Positions 13,301-28,300 of a DNA stretch of 64,000 bases are shown piece after piece. The notes under the pieces are model-generated. The model saw only the letters and a list, made by a program, of their open reading frames with translations. It made no database searches and had not been told where the DNA came from. The translations under genes were made by a program, and so were the position numbers. The stretch covers positions 55,308,053 to 55,372,052 of the forward strand of contig OX457027.1 of NCBI GenBank assembly GCA_949752745.1. Reading direction: 5' to 3'. Source of the DNA: Protula sp. h YS-2021 (Eukaryota; Annelida; Polychaeta; Sabellida; Serpulidae). The number at the start of each line of letters is the position of its first letter. The first letter of the stretch is position 1.

Positions 13301-16300
13301 GGAGGGCGCAGTAAAAAAACTAGGCTAGTGAAAGTATTAGCGGCGACGCATCAACACGAAGTCATCTGAAACAAAGTGAAAAACAAAGGTTCCGTGCTTT
13401 CATGAAGCACCGTCAAAATGAGTAAACTTTTCTATATCCTGAAACTAGGTGAATGCCGAAACAATTTCAGTTGGTAAAGCAAAGCGCGAAGATCCAAGTA
13501 AAATCATTTTGCTGTTCTGCATTTTCTGCACCATACCTGCATATGTTTGAGCAAATCATCCCGGTACGTGAATTTATGCTCCACTTTTAGGTGGTCCGGA
13601 TGTAAGGCTTGGCCAATCAGTTCGACAGCTCGCGTCAAATTCTGCTTCACAGCTGTGTCCTTAACATATTTAAAATTTAACCGATTACCAGTAAGCATGG
13701 AGAAGCTTTGTTTTATATACGTCCCCGGGTAATGGTAAAAAGCCCCCCTCCCAACCCTCCCGTAATAAGCCTCCCGATTCTACATATAGATATATGGTAA
13801 ACCTCCCCCTCCTTCTATGTTCAGTGTTTTGTATGTTCCATGTGTGTGGATGATTGGAAATTAAGGTCGATATGAGACATGCTCTATTCATATGATGAGT
13901 AGTTCAAAACCAATCAGCCTGAAGTGCAGTTCAGCAGTTGAATATTTTGGCGTTGTCGTAACTGGGTTACGGTCTCGTTGTTAACTAGTTCCCAAGAAAA
14001 TACAATTCAAACAAACTTCTTGTAAAATGAAAAATACACCATAAGCTACCATCTATGGATCTGGTTTCTGTAGGCTAGCCATGGGATACCAGGTCTAGGC
14101 CAGAGCTGATAAATTCGCTGACAGTGCGAAAATCCCCATCACTCCTTACGGTCATGTAACGCTGTCCAAAATATTAATATTTTGATCCTGCTGGTGTTAG
14201 GAATTATTTATTTATTTTTTTATTTATTTCTTTATTTTCTGGGGGTGGTGCATGTGTTGGTATATAAGTTACACCCTGTTATTTAAAATAGAAATGTATC
14301 GAGCAAATGCGAATTCAGGCATTTTTGTCCTGAACAACATTAACATATACATTACTGTGTATTTCAATGACAGGTTCGTGTCTGCAATGCTTTGTTGCAT
14401 TAAGGACAAAACTGTCTAAATTCGCCTTTGCTTGATAGTTTTTTTTTTTATTTTAAATAATCCAGTGTATTATGTTTATATAAAAAAAAACGGAATTTGT
14501 TCACATGCTCATCGAAGGCCAACGTGCGGTGTAAAATGCTAACAGAATTAAGCTGTCAATTTGGCACATGCTCCGTTCATGCTCCGTTATTGCATCGCAT
14601 GTGATTGCATCCGTTGTGCCAATTGATCCTAACTGACACCTAATTACATTGAGCTGGTTCAGGCCTAAACGAATCTAACATTCTCGTGGCGCTAATTGCA
14701 ATTAAAGATGAACGGATCAGACTAAGTGTGCTCGCGGAAATCCAGTTGGATCATCTAAATGTGCTACTAACATACTCCGTATGACAACATGCCAAACCAA
14801 GGCAAATAAAAACCTTTCTCCATTTTTGTCCACCCATCACTTGTAATACAGAAAGCAAACTATAGTGCAAATGAAATATTTACCAACACAGGATATTTTA
14901 ATCGAATTTATAGAGGACTTTTGTTCAAATCAGTGGTCATTTCCCCACGAAGATAAGAAAATAAAAACCGCATTTTAATGAACAATCGTTGTGCTAATTG
15001 ATTTGGATAAAATAGAGTGCTCATAACGGAAATCAGCGGTTTAGGTCGTCGCTATTCAAACAGGACTACGACAATAAAGTAATGATGGATTCTATTGTGT
15101 GACGGGAATTTCTCTTGAGATCCACTTAAAAACCTGGTGAGAAAATAAACCTATTTCTGTGTTTTTCTTTCGAGTGTTATGTTTATGTGTAATGTAATTC
15201 TTTTGCATTCAAATTTCTAGTGCAGGTAAATACATAATTATTGAGCTAATGACAGACGAAGTTCATTGTTTTGCACGAAGCAAAACACTAGTATACATTC
15301 ACACTACGAATAAAGCGGGTACTGGATATAAAAACTTCATTTCAGATGAATGTACAGCTGTTTTAAAAAATAGTTCAGAAACTTTAATTTGAGTGGCTTG
15401 GTGTTTAAAATATTATGTGGGGATAAAAAAAAATTCAAATGGAATCTGAAGCAATGGTAACACTCTGTTATTTAAAACAAGAATATATCAAGCAAATAAG
15501 AATTCACATGTGTTTTCGTTACTTATGAAAAAGGCACTGTCGTCAATGACAAACTTAGATAAGGACACTCCAACTTCTTTATACATTTTAGTTAGATTAA
15601 GCCTCACGAGAATGTTCTATAATGTTTGTCGATAGTACCTTATTTCGCTTTCAAAAAAAACAAAAAACAAAAAAACACGTAGATTCTTATTGTTTGATGT
15701 TTTCTCTTTTTTAAATAATAGGGTGCTTGATAGTAACCTATGCGGAGAACTTGTAAGTGAATGCTTGCAAATTAAAGTTGATATTTTGCAGAACACAACA
15801 ACAAGACACAGCAGACGTTGCGAGTGACCATCGGGGCCTGTAGAAAAAAAATGGACACAGAGCGAAGCCACGCCCACGACGAGGAGACATTCCGCAGCCA
15901 GTACGCCATGATGCTGCGCCAGCTGAAATACCTGGACACGTCGGTGCTACAGGAGACCGACTTGGAGTCGGATTACGTCATGGACCTCAGCGCAATAACG
16001 AATGCATCCAAATACGTGGCGAGGGCCTTTGAGAACGAGTCGGCTGTTGGTGAAAACAGTCCGTTACACAGCACAGTGATAAACGCACCGCAGATAGAAA
16101 CTGAGACGCGCCTGAACAACACGCCTAACAGTTGTGAAAACGAGCTTTGCGGAGAGCGCAGTCGGTACACTCCGTGTGGAAGCGATGCCAGTGGTGTTTC
16201 CCTCGGCGAATGCAGGAACATCGACCTACTTTTGAACACTTCCTTAAGCACATACAATTACAATGGGATGCAGCTGTGTGAAAGTCAGAGTAAAAAACCC

Positions 16301-19300
16301 GCCGCATTGAAAAAACGTTACTCTAGAGAACTACTTGCCACTCCAAATTACACCGATCAGGAGAATTCAGGTTATACTTCACAATCGCAGCCGACAGCTT
16401 CGCAGACGCGCTTAAGTGGAAATTCAAACACAAGAGTTTCCTTACAGCATGGTCTCACATCCTCTGACACTGACTCGAGAATGACGCGGCCCAACGAGCC
16501 GGATGCCTCCATCCTCGGCTTAAGCATGGCTGTGAACACCAGCTTTACCATCTGCGAGGAGAACGATACAAGTTATGATGGCTACGAGATCGACTTAGAT
16601 GACATGACTGGGTCCCCTCTGCAGGGTCAGACGCCCCTCACGCAGTCGTGCGCTAGTAGCATCTGGAGTCCTGAAGTGCAGCAGTCGAACCTTGTGGCTC
16701 ATTACATGCAATGTCACGCCATAAATCGCCCGCGCCCACACACCTGCGCCGCTGCCCAGGCACTCAGATCTCACACGCCGGATATGTACGATCTGGGGCC
16801 ATCCACAGTTAATGGACATACGCATATCTCCACCAATCAGAGCTGCCACAGACACAACAGATCTGCCAATCGACATAGCGCAGGCGTTAACATGTACATG
16901 CACACGGCCAGACCGAGTCCGGAGGGCAAAGAAGCGACACCTATCTACAGTCAGATGAGCCAAAAGAACTTACGTAAATTCACAGACTGCTCTCCCACAC
17001 TCAAACCACAGAGGCACTCGCAGAGCTACGCGAAGCGTCCGTCAACACACAGCATGGAACAGCTAACAGACCAATTTGAAGTCATGGAAATAAAGAGACA
17101 TAGTCGGGTTATGTTCCCTTCTGAACAATCTCAACATTGTGCTAGTGCTAACGCAGCAGCTTGCAGTGCTTCGAATAACCATGAGCGACCTGAGATTTCC
17201 CACAATGCACCGGTTTCGCATACCCTCGACACAAGGCATATGAACTTGGGTAACAACACCATGCTCAGTACCGCCAGTACGCTTGCCAACCGAGATTGTA
17301 GAATGGTGTGTGTTCCAGTGAAATTCATGAAAAGCAATGTGTTCAAGAAAATGCGAAAAATCGGCAAAAAGGTCAATGAAACACAAGGTAAAACGGTTTC
17401 GACCAAAAATATCAGCAAAGAAACGACGTTTCAGATGCTGGGGAGCGTTTAACACATGTATGTTTGTTGCTACTGTAAATTTGTTTTTAGTACTTCTACC
17501 TGCTACTCAAAGTGCATGCATTTTTAACCAACAGTGTCTCTGTAGACTTCTTTGTTTTATGTTTTGTATAATAATGTATACGTATATTCCTGTTATGTAA
17601 TGTAGAATCGTTAACTAATAAACATAAGAATATGGATAGTGTATTTTCATGACGACGTCTGTTAATGTGACACAAACCGTCAACCTTCAGTCTGAAATCG
17701 CTAGACAAAAAAAAACACTTCAAGTAATTAAGAAAAAAAACATCACTTTTAAATATAGGATATTGTAAAACCTCGTTTAAATGATGTCACTGGAACACAG
17801 AAAACAAGGGCTGTTTGTCGGTTTAACTGATATGTATTACGTGGGATTCTATTTCACAGGAACCGTTCACCGATGTCGCTTTAAGTCCGGTTTACCGTAA
17901 TATTTCTTGAAAACTTTTCACTTAATGAGATTATCTGAGATAATAATAACACTGAAGTCTTTACCTTAACACTGGCAAACTGTGGGACAATATTACGCAT
18001 GACGGAACCTTCCAGCCGTGACGTAATTACATCGGGAGGCGCGAACAAAGTGACGTAACCATAACATAACATGATGGTGGCTTTTATGTTCTCCTTTTGA
18101 TCTCCCGCGAGACCAACAGAATCCTGAAAAAAATGGATGCATGGAACACTTTAAATCCAACACCATAACGCATACACAGCTTTGTAATTGGTCGAGCGCA
18201 TTTGTTCAACTGCAAGGTAGAAGAATGGACAAGGTACATATAAAACAACGTATTCATTTCAATATCTCACTATTTTCAAAAACTCTTATGAAAACAAAAA
18301 CGATCCGAACTAGTATCACGTTGCAAACATATTTTTTACGTTAAAATTGGTTACAATTACGTGCAAATTCGATTTATTTTAAAAAGCCTTATCACAGACG
18401 CAGTAAAATGGATTGATGGAATGATGACAGAGAAGTGTAACCTTGATGAAGCCAAACAGGCCTGTTGACTTCTTGCTGCTGTCCGGGGACTTGGTAACCG
18501 CTGACAGTTTATCCAGGACAAGGTCAATGTGGGCAGCTGCGGTGAACCCGCAGGCTATGGCACAACCCTGCACAATTCAACGACTTCCACATAAAACAAA
18601 ATGCCTGAATGGCCGGCAGTTTAGCAATTACGATTTGTGTACAATAATAAGGAACATTGATTTATTTGCTCCTTTCAACTTACGCCGCTAATATCTAACG
18701 AACAGAACGACTTTGACTTTGACCTTAAACAAATTTTTAGTAGTTCTACAATAAGTAAATTTTTAGTAGTTCTACAATAAGTTTCCGAAAAGTCTAGGGG
18801 CTATATCGCGCGAGATAAAATGCAGGAAGATTGGCTGATATTTTACAGGTATGCTGGCCGAAATTTTCCTGGAAAAGCTGACTCAGTCATATTTCACCCA
18901 TGCTTTATAAAGCACAAGTAAATAAATTTGATAAAACCTCTTCATACTGCAAAAACTCGAGCAAAGGATAAATATTGGATACAACAACAGTGAACAAAGT
19001 CAGAAGTTATATCCGATAACTGATTGTTCTACAACTTCTGCAATAATCCTATCTGTACGTCAAAGTCACTTACAGCCCCAACAATGTTGATCTGATTAAG
19101 GAGTGATCAACTTCATTCTAAAACCGACCGCCAGGCTCAATACCTCACCTCACGTTCTATTTGACTGTCGTGTTTGATGGTGAGGAATATTTTGTCCAGG
19201 TTTTTATTCACAAATTCTCTATTTGTTGACCGCCGCATAATTACTCCCAAGCATTTATAAAGGAAATTCTGGAAACACACATGAAAAAAAGTAACAGATA

Positions 19301-22300
19301 CAATAGCTCTATTAAGAAAGCAGCCTCACACCCAAAAATATCATAGCCCTTTATTTGACCAGAAAGTCTAAAATATCCTCCAAAATCTTTTTTTTTTTTT
19401 TGTGGTTATTATTCTCTTTGAAGTTCTTTTTTAAGAAAGGGAACGTAGCACATTCGGCTCAACGGTGTGGGCGTTTTATGGGCAGTTACGCTATAAATAT
19501 AAAATCGGATAATTCTTTCGGTATGTTGAGTTTAATAATGCGCACGCACGAAACAGAAAACCTTTCAGGACTAACGCACGTGAGACCGGGTTGTCTCCAA
19601 CCCCGGAAGGAATCGATCGAAACAATAAGATATTACATATCAACTCATCACGCCAATTCGTTAGCCATTTCATGTAATGACTGATGACACGAGTATACTT
19701 TTTACATATAAACCGAGTTCTTTGAAGTTTTATAGTGTAAATATTTCCTGGCCTCTAGTTACTCTTATCATTACATTATCACTTCGTTTATTTCAAAAAC
19801 TTCGTTAAAACGACCAAGTTTACAGGGAGCTTCATGCTAGTACAGAGCTTAGAAAGCACACCAAATGTATGACAGTCAGTTTTTGTAAAGCGATTTTGAA
19901 TTTAGTCGTTAGATGATTTGGAGGTCGACAGTAATAAGCGGAACGCAAGAAATACATCACGGAAGAAGTGAAAAAAAAAAGAAAGAACAACTACTCGTGT
20001 ACACAAACGGAGCAGTCACTGAGGAAGCGCTAGACGTTACTACAGCTAGACGTTACTACAGCAACATACTGCCTCCAGCAAGCGAACCAAACATCTCTCG
20101 ATGCTCCAAAGCGAAAAACCACAGCTAAATGCATCACTGTTAATATTACTGCCAAACCAAATGTTACTCCGTAAAAATTAAAAATGCCAGTATTACATCT
20201 GAAAGGTATTTATTAATTGGCAGGTAATGCAGTCTACAAGATTGTACAATCGCATGCAGCAAACCTTCTCTTTGTGTTGTAATTTCGTTAGTGTCTGGGG
20301 TTCCATCTATATGTGTAGAATGTTAAATTAACAAGTAGTAAAGTACATCACAATATGATTACAAAAAAAAAATCTGTAAGAAAAACACACACAGAAACGC
20401 CTTAACTGAAACTACTGCATGCTTTAAAACAAGCCATGAACGGCCGAACGTACGAGAATAGGAGCACTAACTTAATTTATATTTTTCATAAATCGCACAA
20501 AAATTACCCGATTGATATTTCCTTTGGGAGAACTAAAGCTTATCCTACAAGATCATTGGTTATATGATAGAACGGGTAAGGAACTTGAACTCGGTGCATC
20601 GTTTACCTTGTCCAGGGAGTACTTTTCGTACAAGCCGAGCTGGCTGCTCATGCTGTTTCCTAGCTCCACGTACCACTCCTCGTCACCGATCTGTTCCAGA
20701 CTTTTAGACAGAAGCTGCAAATAAACACAGAAGAAAAGATACAAGTGCACCATGATATATGCTTCAGACCCTACATTAAAACTAAATAATTACAAGGCCC
20801 TAGAAATGTGTTTTTTTTGGGGGGGGGAGGGGGGGCGGGGAGCACAGTCACAAAAGACGAGTTTAAGGACAGTTAGAAATTAACCTCGAGACTGCACTAT
20901 TTTCGGGAGTATGGACATGAAATTGTATCTAAATCGTTAACATATACATCAGAGTATCTTCAGTATTTATTTTCTGTCGATTTAAAAAGTGCGACTGATT
21001 GAATGACATCGACCTTTAGCAATAAATCTTCCCAGCTTTTCTGTGACCATTCCATATTTTCATTTTCTTCTGCGTCTGAAAAGCAAAATCCGAAAGACAA
21101 AACTCGCGCTGTGGAAGGCGAGTAAGAAAACGAATGCGATGACCACAAAGTCAACATGCATTCCCCTCGGAAAACGTTAAGTTAGGGAACACACATGTTA
21201 CCCAATCTTTAAAACAATTTTTTTTTTCAAACACAAATTGTTTGGTTGTGTTTTTACAGTTCTTTTCCAGTTTTAGCTATTTACACTGTGATTACTTGCA
21301 ATTCACCATCTCTGAGATACAGATACTGTCATTCCGCTCGATATTTACCGTTGATATAGGAGATCAACTTGGGAATAACTTTGTCCCACAAATCGACCAG
21401 GTTATCATTGATTACAGAAGACAGCGCCCGCATACACTGCAGTACGTGCAGGCCCCGGTTCCTCCCTTGGTGCGGGTAGCCACACATCACCTGTCACATG
21501 AGATCACGTTTATATTAATACCTTGGACACAAACAAAAAAGTCCATCATGTTAAGACTTTTTCTGGTCCTTTGACAAAGTGGTGAGCACAACCTCTTGGA
21601 AGTTATAAACTGGTAAACCGCTTATAAACCATAGCGACCAGTGCACATAAAACAGGTTTATATCATACTTCTACCATCGACACCTATTTAGTTTCTTGTT
21701 TTTGTAAACAAAAACAAATGCTTCCCCGACTAAACCCATAATTCCCCAATAACCATTTTTTTTCTTTTTACTGAAATAAAATTCATTTCTACAAACATGA
21801 TGATAAATAACTGTTAAAAATTCAAAAATACACAAAACTAGGGCGACAAGTGCTCACCAACAAAAGTGTACCCGAACATGTCAAACACTTTATTTCGCGG
21901 GCCGTTATCTTTTGTGTTTGTAAACCAAACATATCTCATGTATCCAGAAGTCGCGAAAACATTTGACAGAATCTTTCGGACCTAGCAACAATCCAACCAA
22001 GTTTGAACTTTCTCCGATGTTCAAAGTCTGAGATAGACCGCATACAAGATTTTAACGCAATCATGTTATACGCTCTTCCTAATTTCGACACACGCGTCAA
22101 AAGTTGACAGAGCCGTCCGACTGACCCAAAGAAAAGCCATATACAACTTGAAGGTCGATAAGACTGTACATTATTGATATATTCTGCGCACAAGATCTTG
22201 TTCAAATTATATACATATTTTATGTGACGATGTCATATCCCGTTTTCGTTCGTCCCACTCGCGACAAAATTTGGCAGAATCCTCTGGAAGGTGGTCGATA

Positions 22301-25300
22301 AAATGTATTTTACTGTACTAACTAACTGAGCTAACTACACTTTGCTAAAATAACATTCTGCTAACTTTGAATGTACATAAACTGTGCCAGAGGCTGTCAC
22401 ATGTACATGAAAGCATATGAAAAGAGCACTCAAAAATGGATCAATCACTTGCCGATCCTTGAAGGTAACTTTAGCAAGAATCGAAACTTTTAGCATCTTG
22501 TAACCCAAGTCAACCCTAGCCCGATGACGAATTGAACACAAAAACAAATGTTTGGGTGATTTCACTGGGAGAGTTTATATGTTCACACAAATACAGAAAC
22601 ATACGGTTTATTGAAATTGTAAACTGTGTCCAACAAAACAATACTAAAACCACACTTCAGTAAAAAAAATTACATATATTATGAAAAGGGGGGTGGAGAG
22701 GGAGGGATACTTTTTCTTTTGTCATTATCATTTACCAATGATTTAACAAAGAATAATAGATACGACAGACCTACCAGTAATCTTGACAGCATGTCGCATG
22801 GCTTTGGAAGATTTGCTGAAACATAAACCCGGTTAGAAAATAATTATTCAGTGCGCCGCGCGATTCTGGGATGAGCGGTGAGTGCAGCATATAGATAAAG
22901 ACAACCTATAATGTTCGACAGAACATCTTTCAAGCAGAGAAAATAGCACACGTTTGCAATACAACTAGCAAACTCGTAAGACTCAACACCACCTCGCTTT
23001 TTGTTTTTGCCTCTGTTTTGATTTTCATGATTAAAACGCGAAGCTAAAAACAGTGACTTTTTAATCAAGGAATACAACGCGTAATGGCTGCAATAAGGTT
23101 TGCAAGCCTCTCGTGTCTGCCAAACAGCCACACTGTGGATTGCATGAATAATGTGTGCTTTACTTGCACACGCCCAATACGCCAAGCACAGAGAAATGCT
23201 TGTTTTGGTTTTATAAGAACGATGCAAAAATCTTACCTGGTCATTTTAAGTACACTGAATGCACATTTTAAGTACACTCAGTATTTGTGGTGAGGGTCGA
23301 GGGTGGCGGTGGTAGGGATGTCACTTCGGACACAGGACTTTACCCCCACCCCGAGTGCCCTTACCCCGTCCCCGTCTCCCCCCCCCCCCCCCCCCCGCCG
23401 TCAATCACTATTAGAGGAACTGAAATTATTTACCTATCACCTCTAAGATCACATGCTTGAAAGAAAATTTACACAGTATCAAGTGGTTTTAGTTTAGAGT
23501 CATAACTGAAGCTATAGAAAATGAGGCAAAAATCATTACCATAGTACGAAAAGAAAAATAAGAAAAGGAAGCACTTTTTATGCAACAATGCTCGGTATAT
23601 TGTTTTACTTTTCTTTCTCTTTACCGTTTGTTTCAAAGTCGACTTCAAAATCGTCATCGCTTTTCTTTCGTTCCGCGATGTGGGCGATATTTTTGCACAG
23701 AGCCGATGATGCACCATAATACTGATCTGGTAGCAAGTACTCCAGCAAGTGGGGCCACAGCACCTACAAGTATATACATGCTCGCCTGGCACAAATCTCT
23801 TATTTCAAATTCGGCGTCATTAGGAGTGCAAGCAGATGGAAAAATCGATAGGAAAAGAAATGCGCTTCTATAAACTTTTTTTTTTTTGGCATCTGGAACT
23901 GATTTTCCATTTCTTGTTTTAAACTTTCGTTAAATCTAAATTTCTTTACGAATTCAAAGTCCACTTTAAATACCGTTAAGAAAAATTTTAAGGTGAAAAT
24001 GAGTGGCGGAAGTGTCTACACTTCATCCCTGACCTTTATAAGCAACACTTACAGAATCCATATTTTCCACAGTTGTAGAGAGAAGCTGGAGTACGTTCTC
24101 ACACATGGATCTTAGAGCGTCCGCACTGACGTGATCAGGATCCGGGGATCGCCTCAGCTTCAGAAATAATAAATTAACAAATTTACACTTGTTATATTTC
24201 ATGTTTTAAATCCACATCCATTTTACGCAACTTTGTTTGTACTTCAGGGCCGGCCGCGAAATGCATTAAACATTTAAAACACGCAATATACATTTAAACG
24301 CAAAGAGCAGTCTGATTCAAGACAACGTTTAAAATACGTTTTCAAAGGCAGAGAAACTGACATTCAACAGTAAAGGTAAAATCGCTAACAGCAACCGTCA
24401 GCAGGTTCCGTTATAAATTAATTATTCTTGGTATGACAACAGTTGAGATTGCCAGGACAGCCCTCGGACATACATGCGAATCGGATGGCAAAGAGCACTG
24501 CCTAACAATGAACTCAATCATCAAGTCGCCGCCTTCTTCCTCCAGGTAACCATGGTGAGCCATGGCAATGATGACTTGTGCTAGCACTTTCTTCACCTTC
24601 AATCACAAAATAATTTTAATTCAATGCATTTTTTTCATTTACTGTCATTCACGTTTCTGACACATATGCACACACGAACGGAAGAAAACAAATAACTTTA
24701 TCGACAGGTTATCACTTTTAACTTATTATTTCCTGCCAGTCCTTTGTCGTATATAAAGAGAAGTTTTGACAATGGCAATCATTTTATTAAAGGGAATTAC
24801 GCTTTGTTTTTTTTTATTATTTTACTTAACGAAAATAGTACAGAAAAATGTCATCTAGCCACGATAAAATTAACATCAGGTTCACACACTTTTTTAATAT
24901 GGCCGGAAATTCCAATGTCACATTATAAAAAACCCCACAACAGGCATCACTGCCCTGCTTACTATCATGAAACGTTAGTGTACCTTATTGCTGGGATCCT
25001 GCAGCACCATTTTCAGGCCAGACAGTATCAGCTTTTGCTTATCTTCCATCTGTGCACTCGAACTATTCACCAGATGGCGTATTATCGCCAAAGTACCCAT
25101 CTTGAATTTCTCATTCTGTTGATTCAGCTTGTCAAGTAAAAAGTTTATTGTTCTATCGCTGAAGCTCTTGCTTAGAATGGCAAAAGAACGAAGGACCTCA
25201 TTGTGGTTCTTGACTGTCATTGGATTTGTATAATCCATCGGCTGGCACACCTATAGGTAGAAAACGTTCTTTGCAATTAAAATACCCAGCACTTCTAGCT

Positions 25301-28300
25301 TTTGGGAAAAAAACTGAATACCATTACTTTTAAGACACATACACATTTGATAGTACTGAAATAACCTGAACTAACCTCGCGTTAACTTTAAGGCAGCCCT
25401 TATGCCAAACTATATGGTGACTAGGGATTGAAGTTTTTGGCATGAGGACACATTAGGTAACATAAGGAAACCCATAAAACTAGAGTGGCCATTGCAAAAG
25501 ACATGATATATATGTAAACAAAACCCCACATCTCCGGTCACTTCTCTAACCCATAGTTCTCTGTCACCTATTTCCTATGTTCTTTTTTTACCATAAAAAT
25601 CGCACCGGTAATTGTTATCACTAGCCAAAAAAGTGTGTAATTATTTATACACCAAAAGGACGAAAACAAACCGAAAGGTTTTATCAAATTCAGGAGAAAT
25701 TATCGGTTATTCCTATCAATTTCACGAAGCTTTTGCAGTACGATTGCTTACTTGAGGAAACATGGCATTTAGGAGGTTGTCCAGGTAAGGCTCCAGGATC
25801 ACACTTCCGCCTTCGGTGCTCGCGTCGAGAATCATACACAAACCCTGGAAATGTAACACTAATAAAGGCTCTGTAGTATAAGGGCAATTTATGTACCTGA
25901 CCCCCATTTTTTACTTGCGGCAAATTTTTAATACAAAAAAATAGGCTGTCTCTCTTTAGACGAAGCGTTCGTTTATAAATATGCACTCGTTATACAGAAC
26001 AATTTGTTGATCCATTTAATGTAAATTTTGTATTACTTCAAAGATTTTAAAATTGCGATGCTTTGAGTGCGTTAATGCTGGGAATATCCAAATCTTCCAA
26101 AACAAATTGTGTTACTGTAGTTAAGTGCGGAGAATTTTCAACGTTAATTATTGTGCTCGTTCCGAGTAAGCTTGATGCACCGACATTATGTCTGAAAACC
26201 ACGCTCGACAGTGCACACCTGGGTTATGTGAAAGGGCTCTTGATGTTTCTTATACAGGCTGAACAGTCCAGGCAACAGCTTGGTGAGTTCGCCCTGCAGT
26301 TTTTCCATGCTCATGATATGCGACATCTGTCCCAGCGCGTCTACGATCGTCAACCGGAGCTACACAAGCAAAACACACCAATATCTATCTTCCAAATTGC
26401 GAGTTTGTTCTTAACCGAGGCTTTATATACTTGTCTTACTTCCCTCTTGTAAATTGACTAAACGGCAAAGAAGTAACTAGCATCATGTATTGCGCATGAA
26501 CATACCATAGGAAATTCCGAACCTGAGGGACCAATTTCCCTCAGCCTCGCTCCCTCAAAAAAAAAAAAAAAATCACTGCCACTTGGGACACTTGTGACGA
26601 CACTTGTGACGACACTTGTGACGGACATTTTGATATTTATTACGCTCTTCCAGTTCACTTCTCTGACCTCCGGCACTACACTCCAGGATATCGCCACGTG
26701 TATAAAATTACCTTTGAATGTTTTTGCCACTGCTTATCAATACACTGAAAAGCATTATTTAGAAATGGCCACCAACTTATGAACAGGCACCTCGTATATA
26801 TATTCATATACTATGAGGAACCGCTTATGGGTGGGCCTTGATCGCACACCGCGCACAACAACTAATGGAATAAGGCAACCGATTTCTCTTACAACGCCTG
26901 AGTACCTTAGCTTCCCTCGTGTTGAGCCAGACATTGAATAACACGTCATACGCTGAATCTACTTCGCTCGAAAACGCCTCTTTGCGCACGGACTTGTCTT
27001 CAGCCTTTTCTATGTTAGCAATATAGTCCAAAATTGCTTCGCAAAATTTTGCCAAAGCTGAAAATAAATGAATGTACCTCTTGTTTCTATTCGATATGTT
27101 TTAGTATTTACTCAGCGTTTAGCAATGGGTAATGTTCATTCGAATAGTTTTTTTTTCTCAAAACTACATATATCGATGTGGCTGTAGAGGATTCAATCTG
27201 TAGGATTTATATTATTACTATGCACGAATTGCAGAGGACGGAATCGCAAAAAGTAAAGAAAATCCAACATCTGCGACATAAACACGCAACATTTACGTGG
27301 AAAATATTTCTGTGGAAAATTACCTACCAGATGAAAATACCCAGCGCATATTGTCCTGTTTACACATGCCCAGCATCGGGAGCATCGAACCAATCACCAC
27401 TTTAATGAAGGGGACCATATCAAAAACTGAAAAGTGATCAATTTGAAGACGTCGGCTTTTGCACAGAAATTGATCATTTATTATGTTACAATGACGATGG
27501 CAAAAATAAATTCGGTCCAATGATTTATTACAAAATGCACCTATGTCTAGGTCTTTCTGGGGTAAGACATGTCCCAGGAGAATCAAGTTTCGTGGCGTAT
27601 ACTAAAAAAATTCAAATATGCTCTGGTTACGCAAATGAAACTTTAGACAAATTTAACGCTATGGACAAGCGAATGCCTACGAAAATAGAAATGGAAAGTG
27701 CGATTTAATAATTCTCACGATAAAAATTGATTTTTTTCTATCTGACTGCCCCTAAAACAGTTCTTGAGTGTTAAGATTTATCTCTTTAAAAGCTTTAATT
27801 CCTAGTCCCTAAAGTGTTTAATAAAGCATAAAAGTATTTTACCGAAAATGTACAAAAATACGCCTATATTTGTTAAATTTGCTTGAGCTAAGTTCCCACA
27901 CTGGGCAGGAAACTTTGCTACACAGGTAATAAAAAAATAAAGCCTACTTTTGAAAGAACTAAATTTCTGAATTTCAGTATCGTACCATTTACTGTAGCTA
28001 AGTTGGCCATTGTCTGAACTACAAAAAAATGTGGCAGCACTCCGGGTTGAAATTTTTGTAAGAGGTCCTCCATTACGTCAGTGCAGTACTTGATTCCCAT
28101 AGCAACGAGTACATCACTGGCTGCAGACTGCCATTCAGGTACCACGTCCTGTTTAACAATACGCTACATACTCAAGGCTACCGACATAAAACGCCGTGAA
28201 AATTCATTCATAATATTTTTTTCAGTTAAAGACAGTGAAATTTTTTTCCATGTATATTTTTTACACTTTATGAGTATGTGCGCTGAAAACGTAATTAAAA

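Noticed and set aside
16595..17455. Minus-strand frames opposite the nested 533-aa gene
   Set aside because: Shadows of the plus-strand frame. The longest is 130 codons, with no domain and no splice support.
22683..23398. G- and C-rich homopolymer runs as regulatory quadruplex sites
   Set aside because: They are simple homopolymers (for example C at 23381-23398) in introns with no supporting context.
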